This document shows positions 1 through 5,320 of a DNA stretch of 8,298 bases, piece after piece. The DNA lies in contig PETS01000070.1 of assembly GCA_002781265.1 (NCBI GenBank), positions 1 to 8,298 on the forward strand. Direction: 5' to 3'. How positions within the stretch are numbered: position 1 is the first letter of the stretch; each line of letters opens with the position of its first letter. The DNA is from Candidatus Falkowbacteria bacterium CG02_land_8_20_14_3_00_36_14 (lineage in GTDB: Bacteria > Patescibacteriota > Patescibacteriia > Patescibacteriales > UM-FILTER-36-11). The translations under genes and the position numbers were made by a program. The notes under the pieces were generated by a model that ran no database searches, was not told the DNA's origin, and worked only from the letters and a program-made list of their open reading frames with translations.

Positions 1-44
1 AATCGATTAAAACCCTTTAGCCCTCTAAGCGTGTAAATTGTTTG

Positions 45-73
45 CATATTGGCCTGCTTCGCAGTCCAATATG
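45..73. repeat. Short hairpin, possible terminator of upstream gene
   Basis: The arms CATATTGG (45-52) and CCAATATG (66-73) are perfect reverse complements. Inside them CTGC (54-57) pairs with GCAG (61-64) around a TTC loop, with one C/T mismatch between the two blocks. The stem is therefore 12 pairs with one mismatch. No T-run follows, so an intrinsic terminator is not clearly supported. The inner GGCCTGCTTCGC recurs at 863-874 within another hairpin, which suggests a dispersed repeat. Confidence 0.6.
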
Positions 74-101
74 TGTCTGAACTTATTCACTTTTTCAGAG
101 C

Positions 102-145
102 TTGACAGGAGTTATTATCTATTATAATATACCCCCATAGGGTAT
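102..145 (+). promoter_or_regulatory. csoR promoter with CsoR-type operator
   Basis: TTGACA (102-107) is a perfect -35 box. TATAAT (123-128) is a perfect -10 box, with a short 15-bp spacer; the offset hexamer TAATAT (125-130) would give 17 bp. Directly after it lies ATACCCCCATAGGGTAT (129-145), with perfect 6-bp arms ATACCC/GGGTAT around a 5-bp centre. This matches the C-tract/G-tract inverted repeat known for CsoR-family repressors. The operator covers the expected transcription start near 135, so binding would block initiation and the gene is probably autoregulated. The leader to the csoR start is about 50 nt, A/T-rich and without a Shine-Dalgarno sequence. Confidence 0.82.
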
Positions 146-184
146 GAATAAAATTTTCAATTTTTAATTTATAATTTTTAAATA

Positions 185-439
185 ATGAAAAGAATTAAAC
201 AAAAAAATAGTCAAAAATTAATAAATCGCATTTCCCGCATTGAAGGGCAACTGCGGGGGGTTAAGCGCATGGTTCTTGAAAAGGGGGAATGCGTTGATAT
301 TATATCGCAAATTAAAGCTATCAGGGAAGCGGCCGCCATGCTGGGAGTTCTACTTTTAAAAGATGATTTTTCCTGCAAGCGCCGAGAAGGAGAAAAAATA
401 AATGAGCAATATTTAAAAACTTTATTTAAAATTAAATAA
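185..439 (+). CDS. csoR: CsoR/RcnR/CstR-family transcriptional repressor
   Basis: This is an 84-residue all-helical repressor of the DUF156 (CsoR/RcnR/FrmR/CstR) family, near the family's usual 85-100 residues. The N-terminal helix reads LINRISRIEGQLRGVKRM (12-29), the family signature, followed by ECVDIISQI (35-43) with the first ligand Cys36. In M. tuberculosis CsoR the copper ligands are C36, H61 and C65. Here the ungapped equivalents are C36, D61 and K65, with a cysteine one place early at C64. The histidine is thus missing and the second cysteine is shifted, so the inducer may be Cu+ with altered geometry or a persulfide/thiol signal as in CstR. A CsoR-like operator lies at its own promoter and CopA lies downstream in the window, which favours copper. 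The thioredoxin gene follows in the same direction and is probably co-transcribed. Confidence 0.93.
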   Translation: MKRIKQKNSQKLINRISRIEGQLRGVKRMVLEKGECVDIISQIKAIREAAAMLGVLLLKDDFSCKRREGEKINEQYLKTLFKIK

Positions 440-451
440 TAATTAATTAAA

Positions 452-483
452 AAAGGAGTTGGATGTGTATTTTTGACATTTGA
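452..483 (+). promoter_or_regulatory. Strong RBS with six-codon mini-ORF ahead of thioredoxin
   Basis: AAAGGAG (452-458) is the best Shine-Dalgarno sequence in the window. It sits 4 nt before ATG 463, which opens the frame M-C-I-F-D-I and stops at TGA 481-483. This is not the thioredoxin frame. Thioredoxin most plausibly starts at ATG 500, 16 nt after that stop. The arrangement could be a tiny leader peptide coupled to thioredoxin translation, or the relic of a shifted start. Translation of the mini-ORF is not proven. Confidence 0.4.
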
Positions 484-499
484 TATCCATAATAAATTT

Positions 500-832
500 A
501 TGAGTAATGCCTTAGAGTTAACAAATAAAAATTTCAGCGAAGAAGTTTTAAAATCCAGTTTGCCGGTTTTGGTTGATTTTTGGGCGCCTTGGTGCGACCC
601 GTGCCGGATAATGGCGCCGATACTGGATGAGCTGGCTGGACAGCTGGCCGGAAAAATAAAGATTGCCAAATTAAATGTAGAAGAAGCGGATAATCAGGCC
701 TTGGCCCAAGAATATAATATTCAAAGCATTCCTAATATGAAATTATTTAAAGGCGGGAAAGTTATTAATGAATATATCGGCTTAAAAGAAAAAGAATCAT
801 TCGCCAAAGAATTAGAAGAGGCGATTAAATAA
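500..832 (+). CDS. trxA: Thioredoxin (WCDPC active site)
   Basis: This cytoplasmic disulfide reductase has 110 residues, standard for a single thioredoxin domain. The motif VLVDFWAPWCDPCRIMAP (residues 23-40) is diagnostic, with redox Cys32 and Cys35 and the buried-Asp region at VDF. The usual Gly-Pro between the cysteines is Asp-Pro. SIPN (76-79) carries the cis-proline Pro78 beside the active site. I chose ATG 500 because thioredoxins normally begin close to the ALELTNKNF segment. An upstream in-frame TTG at 473 would add nine residues without homology and is badly placed relative to the RBS. The gene follows csoR by 60 nt with no obvious promoter of its own, so it is probably read from the CsoR-controlled promoter. 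It could supply cytoplasmic electrons to the DsbD-like protein encoded further on. Confidence 0.93.
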   Translation: MSNALELTNKNFSEEVLKSSLPVLVDFWAPWCDPCRIMAPILDELAGQLAGKIKIAKLNVEEADNQALAQEYNIQSIPNMKLFKGGKVINEYIGLKEKESFAKELEEAIK

Positions 833-847
833 TTTAACTCCACCCCA

Positions 848-920
848 ACCCCCTGCCTGCCCGGCCTGCTTCGCCATTGCTTTAGCGAGGCGAGCAGGCA
901 GGCCCTTTTATCAAGGGGGT
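848..920. repeat. GC-rich hairpin repeat after trxA, possible terminator
   Basis: The outer arms ACCCCCT (848-854) and AGGGGGT (914-920) are perfect complements. Within them GCCTGCTTCGCC (864-875) pairs with GGCGAGCAGGC (889-899) apart from one bulged base. The stretch is far richer in GC than its surroundings and begins 15 nt after the trxA stop. It may end the csoR-trxA transcript, though no T-run follows. Its sequence resembles the hairpin at 45-73 and the palindrome at 5386-5399, so a dispersed repeat is equally likely. Confidence 0.65.
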
Positions 921-931
921 AAAATATATAC

Positions 932-977
932 TTGCATTATTTTTTTATTTTGCTATACTACATCTCATAGTAGATAT
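932..977 (+). promoter_or_regulatory. blaI-type gene promoter with operator copy 1
   Basis: TTGCAT (932-937) and TATACT (954-959) form a promoter with 16-bp spacing, and TG at 951-952 makes an extended -10. The operator overlaps the -10: TACTA (956-960) and TAGTA (968-972) are inverted arms separated by 7 bp. BlaI/MecI repressors bind TACTA/TAGTA dyads of this kind. The block TACTACA-N3-YATAGTAGATA is repeated at 2468-2488. The expected transcription start near 966 leaves a leader of about 18 nt. The regulator is probably autorepressed here. Confidence 0.82.
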
Positions 978-983
978 AAGCTT

Positions 984-1376
984 ATGAGTATAAAAAAATT
1001 TGGAAAACCGTTGGGAGAATTAGAGGAAGAGATTATGGAAACTGTGTGGAAATTAAAAAGTGCGTCAGTGCGCGATGTTTTGGCTGTTTTAGAAAAGAAA
1101 AGGAAAATCGCCTACACTACTGTCATGACCGTTATGGCCAGATTGTGCCAAAAAGGAATTTTGCAGAGAAAGATGAACGGCCATGACGCTTATATTTACA
1201 AGCCAGTGCAATGCAAGGAAAAATTTTTATCCTCCGCCTCAAAAAATATTATCAGCCACTTAATTAAAGAATTCGGCGAAGATATGGCCGTCGCCCAGTT
1301 TATTGATGTTTTAGAAAGCGCTAATATAAAAAAATCAAGGCAGTGGCGGCAAAGATTAAGAGAAATAATAAAATAA
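984..1376 (+). CDS. BlaI/MecI/CopY-family winged-helix repressor
   Basis: A 130-residue DNA-binding repressor of the BlaI/MecI/CopY family, of normal length. Residues 8-75 form the winged helix: LGELEEEIMETVWKL is the classic opening, AYTTVMTVMARLCQKGIL (43-60) holds the recognition helix, and YIYKP ends the wing. Residues 80-130 form the dimer domain. The known mechanism is that a partner M56 protease triggers cleavage in this domain and frees the operator. CopY proteins carry a C-terminal CxC pair that binds copper; here the tail (QWRQRLREIIK) has none, so this member should respond through its protease rather than bind copper directly. The M56 gene starts 6 nt downstream. Operators lie upstream of this gene and at 2464-2488. 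The leader has no Shine-Dalgarno sequence. Confidence 0.94.
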   Translation: MSIKKFGKPLGELEEEIMETVWKLKSASVRDVLAVLEKKRKIAYTTVMTVMARLCQKGILQRKMNGHDAYIYKPVQCKEKFLSSASKNIISHLIKEFGEDMAVAQFIDVLESANIKKSRQWRQRLREIIK

Positions 1377-1382
1377 TTTTTT

Positions 1383-2426
1383 ATGCTTAATTATAATAAG
1401 AAAGCCAACATAATATTTTCGCAGATAATGTTGTTAGGGATAGGCTTTGCTTCGTTCTTTATATTTTTAGGATATATTTTTTATTCTAATTTAAGCATGA
1501 TAGAAAGCTCTTGGCTGGGAAAATTGGAATCAATTTGCGGATGTACCAGTCATTTTAATTTTTTCCATCATCCTTGGATTTTTACCGCTTTATTTTTTAT
1601 AGGGGCTGGCTTATTGGCAATTTTTTCAATATTTATATTTAAAATAATTAAAATTATCAAGTCAACCAACAATTTTATTAAAGTTGTTATTAAAAATAAA
1701 AAAAGAATTATTTCTTCAAAGTTAGCCAAAGAAATTTATCCCCTTAAATTAAATAATAAAATTATTGAAATCAGCGATCAGCGCTTTATAATTTTTTGTT
1801 ATGGCTTTTTTAGGCCTAAAATATGCATCTCCGACGATTTAGTGGCCAAATTAGACCCGATTGAATTAAAGGCGGTATTAAATCATGAAAAGCATCATTT
1901 AGAGAGCTTGGCGCCGATTAAACTATTATTTATAAAAATTATAAATAAGGTTTTATTTTTTGTGCCCGGCGTTAGCCAGCTGGCTAATGAATACGCCGTG
2001 ATTTTAGAACTAGCCGCTGACGAGAGGGCCACTAATAATTTTGGCGATAAAAATCCATTGGCGCGCGCTTTATATAAGATTATCAAATGGAGAGAAAAAA
2101 TATTGATTGAAGAGAGTCTAGCGGTTTCTTTTTTTGAGAGCACCCTGGAAGAAAGAATCAAGAAGCTTGAAGGCGGTGAAATATCAAAAAGTTTAATATT
2201 AAATACGGCAAAATTATTTGCCGGCATATTAATATTGGCAGTTTCTTTTATGGCTATTAATATTTTTTCCAATTTTTCCAAAGCCGCTGCTTTAAACCAC
2301 GATGACAAGGTTTGCCTGGATTCCCGCCAGCATTCAGAGTATCAGTGCCGGGAATTAGTAAATAGCATCTGCGCTATGAATTATAGCTACGAAAGCCAGT
2401 TTTGCGAGGAAATAAAAATGAAATAA
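1383..2426 (+). CDS. M56 (BlaR1-like) membrane metallopeptidase, no penicillin-binding domain
   Basis: This 347-residue protein is an integral-membrane zinc protease of family M56. Hydrophobic spans are near 11-35, 65-92, 178-198 and 277-297. The catalytic motif HEKHH (168-172, HExxH) is followed by ELAADE (209-214), where Glu209 is the likely third zinc ligand. Full BlaR1/MecR1 proteins are near 585 residues and end in a penicillin-binding sensor domain; here only about 50 residues follow the last span. That tail holds four cysteines (C311, C322, C330, C341). The loop between the first two spans has CGC (52-54) and a HH pair (62-63). These outward-facing Cys/His clusters could sense metal or redox state, which is inference. 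The gene lies 6 nt after the BlaI-type gene, the standard sensor/repressor pairing. Confidence 0.9.
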   Translation: MLNYNKKANIIFSQIMLLGIGFASFFIFLGYIFYSNLSMIESSWLGKLESICGCTSHFNFFHHPWIFTALFFIGAGLLAIFSIFIFKIIKIIKSTNNFIKVVIKNKKRIISSKLAKEIYPLKLNNKIIEISDQRFIIFCYGFFRPKICISDDLVAKLDPIELKAVLNHEKHHLESLAPIKLLFIKIINKVLFFVPGVSQLANEYAVILELAADERATNNFGDKNPLARALYKIIKWREKILIEESLAVSFFESTLEERIKKLEGGEISKSLILNTAKLFAGILILAVSFMAINIFSNFSKAAALNHDDKVCLDSRQHSEYQCRELVNSICAMNYSYESQFCEEIKMK

Positions 2427-2447
2427 TCAAATTGTGGATAAACGCCC

Positions 2448-2488
2448 TTGACGAAAAATAAGTTATCTACTACACTGTATAGTAGATA
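2448..2488 (+). promoter_or_regulatory. Second BlaI-type promoter/operator (copy 2)
   Basis: TTGACG (2448-2453) is a good -35 and TACACT (2471-2476) a moderate -10 at 17-bp spacing. The dyad has perfect 9-bp arms, TATCTACTA (2464-2472) and TAGTAGATA (2480-2488), with a 7-bp centre, and covers the -10. From TACTACA onward it matches the operator before the BlaI-type gene at 17 of 21 or better positions, with the same arm spacing. The expected start near 2483 is only about 8 nt before ATG 2491. It should place the small membrane protein, and probably the DsbA-like gene and what follows, under BlaI/M56 control. Confidence 0.8.
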
Positions 2489-2490
2489 AA

Positions 2491-2601
2491 ATGGCAATTA
2501 TGAAAAAGATAGTAATTTTATTAATAATTAATATTATCATTATATTATTAGCGGCCATAATCGGATTGAGCGTAGCTTATTATTTTTATAAAATTAATTA
2601 A
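2491..2601 (+). CDS. Small single-span membrane protein (36 aa)
   Basis: I do not recognise a family. The frame from ATG 2491 to TAA 2599-2601 encodes 36 residues: a short basic start (MAIMKK), then an unbroken run of Ile, Leu, Ala, Val and Gly from about residue 7 to 30, and a tail YYFYKIN. It would be a single membrane helix with almost nothing outside. A second ATG at 2500 would give 33 residues beginning MKKI. The frame begins right after the second BlaI-type operator and its promoter, so transcripts would be leaderless or nearly so if translation starts at 2491. The position as first gene of a regulated unit argues for a real gene; the AT-rich composition means chance cannot be excluded. 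It could modulate the M56 protease or the neighbouring DsbA-like membrane protein, which is a guess. Confidence 0.6.
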   Translation: MAIMKKIVILLIINIIIILLAAIIGLSVAYYFYKIN

Positions 2602-2611
2602 TAAAATAAAA

Positions 2612-2665
2612 AGTTTATTTAATCTATTATTACAATTAATAAAATAAATTAAAATTAAATAAACT
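2612..2665. repeat. 12-bp perfect inverted repeat in the dsbA-like leader
   Basis: AGTTTATTTAAT (2612-2623) is the exact reverse complement of ATTAAATAAACT (2654-2665), with a 30-nt loop. It fills the gap between the small membrane protein gene and the DsbA-like gene, ending 9 nt before that start. The stem is nearly all A/T and no T-run follows. It may act as a weak attenuator, transcript-processing or translation-control element, or be a chance product of the base composition. Confidence 0.4.
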
Positions 2666-2674
2666 CTAAAAATT

Positions 2675-3397
2675 ATGGAAAAAAATCAAAAGCAAAGTTT
2701 CGGCTTAGGCCTAGCCATCGGCATAGCCGCCGTATCATTAATCGGCTTTGTAATTATGGGTGTGGCTTATGTACAAAAAGGTAATAACACCAATACTGCA
2801 GATTCAGACAAAGAAGCTGCTGTCGCTGACAAAAATGAACCAACCACCCCTCCGCCTGCTCCTGACCCTGCTCCAGAAGTTGACTTAAAAAAATTAGAAG
2901 TCAGAAACAGTGAATATATCAGAGGCAAGAAAGACGCTCCGGTGACCGTCATTACTTACTCAGATTATCAATGCCCTTTTTGTTCCCGGTTCCATGATAC
3001 TATGAAGCAGGTAATAGCCGATTACCCCAATAAAGTTAGATGGGTTTATAGGAGTTTTCCTTTAAGCAGCCTCCATCCTTACGCGCAAAAAGCGGCGGAA
3101 GCGGCTGAATGCGCCGGAGAACAAAATAAATTTTGGGAATATACTGACGAAATTTTTGCCAATCAGGCAAGTTTAAACAATGATTATCTGACCACCGCGG
3201 CTAAAAATATAAAATTAAATACGACAAAATTTGAGAGTTGTTTGAATGACGGCAAATACGTGGCTAAAGTTAAAAGCGATTTTTCCGAAGGCCAATCTTT
3301 AGGCGTTAACGGCACTCCGGGTAGCTTCATCAACGGTCAGTCGGTAAAAGGAGCCCTCCCTTATGAGAACATAAAAGCTATTATTGATAGCTTATAA
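2675..3397 (+). CDS. Membrane-anchored DsbA-like thiol-disulfide oxidoreductase
   Basis: This 240-residue protein acts outside the cytoplasmic membrane. Residues 10-32 form an N-terminal signal anchor, followed by a polar then Pro-rich linker (about 36-70, TTPPPAPDPAPE). The catalytic domain follows: VTVITYSDYQCPFCSRFH (90-107) has the DsbA-type CPFC pair, Cys100 and Cys103. GTPGSFING (213-221) carries the cis-proline Pro215. Two further cysteines, C146 and C189, lie in the inserted helical domain and could form a structural disulfide. The family (DsbA-like thioredoxin fold, also seen in BdbD-type proteins) makes or isomerises disulfides in exported proteins. It lies 73 nt after the small membrane protein and 18 nt before the DsbD-like fusion gene, whose membrane domain may be its redox partner. 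No Shine-Dalgarno sequence is seen. Confidence 0.93.
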   Translation: MEKNQKQSFGLGLAIGIAAVSLIGFVIMGVAYVQKGNNTNTADSDKEAAVADKNEPTTPPPAPDPAPEVDLKKLEVRNSEYIRGKKDAPVTVITYSDYQCPFCSRFHDTMKQVIADYPNKVRWVYRSFPLSSLHPYAQKAAEAAECAGEQNKFWEYTDEIFANQASLNNDYLTTAAKNIKLNTTKFESCLNDGKYVAKVKSDFSEGQSLGVNGTPGSFINGQSVKGALPYENIKAIIDSL

Positions 3398-3415
3398 ATA
3401 TAATAAATTAATAAT

Positions 3416-5095
3416 ATGATTAATATAGCTAATTATAAAATTAGCGAAAGGATTTCTGACGATAAAAAATATCAATTAGAAGCAGAAATGGGAGTATTCG
3501 CAGGCGTTAAAGATGTTATAATAAACAGTCGTAAAGATAATATAGAAATAAAGTTTAATGCCAAAAAAATTTCAAAAGATAAACTTAAGGGGAAATTAAT
3601 TGGTTTAGGATTGAAGCTAATTGATGCAGATTTAAGCAAAAACGAAAACAAAGAAAATAAGATTCAGGGAAAAATATTTACCGTCAAAGGTATGCATTGC
3701 GCTTCCTGCGAGATATTGATTGAAAACAAGTTGCTTAAAAATCCGGCCATAAAATCAGTGGAGGCCTCTGCCCCCAAAGGCAGTGTCGTGGTTGAATATA
3801 TAGGGAAGGCGCCATCAATAGAAAATTTAAATAATAAGTTTAAAAATGACGGTTATATTTTTAATGAAGAAAAAAACGCTGATCTCCGCAGTAAAAAAAT
3901 AGAAAATAAAAGCGATATGATAATTAACCATCGGAAGCTAAATAATTATTTTATAGTCGCCGGATTTTCAATTATTTTTATCGCTTTATTTTTATTTCTT
4001 AATAAATCAGGTTTGGCCGCTTTAGTCAGCGTTAATAGCGCTACCGCTTTGCCGGTGTTTATTCTATTCGGTTTATTAGCCGGATTTTCCAGTTGTTCGG
4101 CTTTGGTCGGCGGCATAATACTGGCCATGTCAAAACAGTGGTCCGATCTTTATTCTACCAATAATTCAATTATTAAGAAATTTGAACCGTACCTTCTTTT
4201 CAACGCCGGTCGGTTAATTTCCTATGGATTATTAGGCGCGTTATTAGGAGTAATAGGAAGTTTTTTCCAGATTTCTTTAACCTTTACTTCTTATTTGGTA
4301 ATTATTATATCCGTTATAATGCTATTTTTAGGTCTGCAGATGCTGGGAGTTAAACGTTTCCAGAAATTCCAATTTACCATGCCTAAATTTATTACCCGCT
4401 ATGTGGCTGATGAAAAAAATTTTAATGGCAAGTATATGCCGGCTATTATGGGAGCGGCTACATTTATTCTTCCCTGCGGTTTTACAATCACGGCCCAGGG
4501 GCTCGCCCTAATATCCGGTAGCGCAATACAAGCCGGGTTAATTATGTTTTTCTTTGCTTTAGGCACTTTGCCGGCTTTGCTGATTATCGGCTTATCAAGC
4601 GTAAAATTTACCAATCAGCCCCATTTGGCTGACAGATTTTTAAAAATTGCGGGTATAATAGTTTTATTTTTTGCTATTTTTAATATTAATTCCCAGCTTA
4701 ACGCGCTGGGATTAAAAAGCTTGGATGATATAAATTTTAATAAAATACAAAAAACAAAAGCGCTAGCGGACGGCTTTCCGCCTATTGTTGACGGCAAACA
4801 AATAGTAAAAATGGATGCTTCCAGCAGCGGGTACAGCCCCAATAAGCTTAAAGTTCAGGCGGGTATTCCGGTAAGATGGGAAATTACCGATAGAGGAACA
4901 AGCGGATGCACAAACGCGGTAATATCGCGAGGGCTTTTTGACGGACAGATTGATTTAACTCCCGGTAAAACAAGCATTAAAGAATTCATCCCGCCAAAAG
5001 CCGGGAGCTATAAATTTAGTTGTTGGATGGGTATGGTATCAGGAATTATGGATGTGGTAGATGCTAATAACAATAATGGTACTGTCGCCAATTAA
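3416..5095 (+). CDS. Four-domain fusion: HMA-like, HMA, DsbD-like membrane domain, cupredoxin
   Basis: The 559-residue protein has four parts. Residues 5-70 look like an HMA fold (GVKDVIINSRKDNIEIKF) whose CxxC loop is ISDDK, so no metal cysteines. Residues 86-150 are a canonical HMA domain with GMHCASC (Cys95, Cys98). Residues 178-425 hold about six to seven membrane spans of the DsbD_2/SafE-like type, with FSSC (Cys227) and LPCG (Cys354) as the likely transmembrane thiol pair. Residues 458-548 are a cupredoxin domain with Cys498 and FSCWMGM (Cys536, Met538, Met540). Such proteins are often labelled sulfite exporters, but the architecture suggests Cu+ or electron transfer from cytoplasm to an external copper site. 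It follows the DsbA-like gene by 18 nt. The end may be truncated: a palindromic segment overlaps the stop, and a Gly/Cys-rich tail lies beyond in another frame. Confidence 0.88.
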   Translation: MINIANYKISERISDDKKYQLEAEMGVFAGVKDVIINSRKDNIEIKFNAKKISKDKLKGKLIGLGLKLIDADLSKNENKENKIQGKIFTVKGMHCASCEILIENKLLKNPAIKSVEASAPKGSVVVEYIGKAPSIENLNNKFKNDGYIFNEEKNADLRSKKIENKSDMIINHRKLNNYFIVAGFSIIFIALFLFLNKSGLAALVSVNSATALPVFILFGLLAGFSSCSALVGGIILAMSKQWSDLYSTNNSIIKKFEPYLLFNAGRLISYGLLGALLGVIGSFFQISLTFTSYLVIIISVIMLFLGLQMLGVKRFQKFQFTMPKFITRYVADEKNFNGKYMPAIMGAATFILPCGFTITAQGLALISGSAIQAGLIMFFFALGTLPALLIIGLSSVKFTNQPHLADRFLKIAGIIVLFFAIFNINSQLNALGLKSLDDINFNKIQKTKALADGFPPIVDGKQIVKMDASSSGYSPNKLKVQAGIPVRWEITDRGTSGCTNAVISRGLFDGQIDLTPGKTSIKEFIPPKAGSYKFSCWMGMVSGIMDVVDANNNNGTVAN

Positions 5096-5196
5096 ATTTT
5101 TTTATCTAAAATTAGCAAAAATAATTTTATTTGATTTTTGTCAAATTTGGCTAATCTTAAAAATAATTTTTTGAAAAATTTTTACATTGGCGACAC
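5083..5196. repeat. Palindromic insert-like element across the fusion gene's stop
   Basis: TGTCGCCAAT (5083-5092) and ATTGGCGACA (5187-5196) are perfect 10-bp inverted ends of a 114-bp segment. Nested inside, ATTAGC (5111-5116) pairs with GCTAAT (5150-5155). The interior is almost pure A/T and contains stops in the frame of the upstream gene (5093, 5132, 5165). Length 114 is a multiple of three. It may be a small MITE-like insertion that ended the coding region early, or a long AT-rich terminator hairpin. No target-site duplication is evident. Confidence 0.55.
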
Positions 5197-5205
5197 GGCC
5201 ATAAT

Positions 5206-5304
5206 GCAGTACAGGCCGCGGTTGATACTAATGATAAAATTATCTCTTCCGGGGTCAAGGGTTGCGGGTGCGGCGGAGGCGGATCAGGAAGCTGTGGCGG
5301 ATAA
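5206..5304 (+). pseudogene. Broken Gly/Cys-rich C-terminal tail
   Basis: An open frame without any usable start codon encodes VDTNDKIISSGVK (5221-5259), then GCGCGGGGSGSCGG (5260-5301) and TAA at 5302-5304. Just upstream, in the frame of the 559-residue fusion protein, 5195-5221 reads HGHNAVQAA. A single extra base near 5221 would join the two into one tail. The sharp return to higher GC after the AT-rich element also suggests former coding sequence. I infer this is the severed, frameshifted end of the fusion gene. Gly/Cys-rich ends of this kind would bind metal. An unrelated gene remnant is possible. Confidence 0.5.
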
Positions 5305-5320
5305 AATATAATATAATAAC

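Noticed and set aside
473..499. TTG start extending thioredoxin by nine residues
   Set aside because: The extra residues do not fit thioredoxin N-termini, and the RBS is too far (14 nt) from this TTG.
211..669. Long minus-strand frame opposite csoR and trxA
   Set aside because: It lies opposite two confidently identified genes and its product shows no domain pattern; it is a shadow frame. The same applies to the minus-strand frames at 1895-2308, 2767-2952, 3946-4128, 4399-4842, 5323-5550, 5635-5817, 6386-6571 and 7735-8184.
984..1376. Calling the BlaI-type regulator CopY
   Set aside because: The CopY C-terminal CxC copper motif is absent and an M56 protease gene follows.
3416..5095. Labelling the fusion protein a sulfite exporter
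   Set aside because: The HMA and cupredoxin domains and the Cys pair in the membrane part fit metal/electron transfer; sulfite transport has no support here.
5301..5320. Two overlapping TATAAT hexamers as a promoter for the downstream genes
   Set aside because: No acceptable -35 box lies 15-19 bp upstream, and such hexamers are common in AT-rich spacers.
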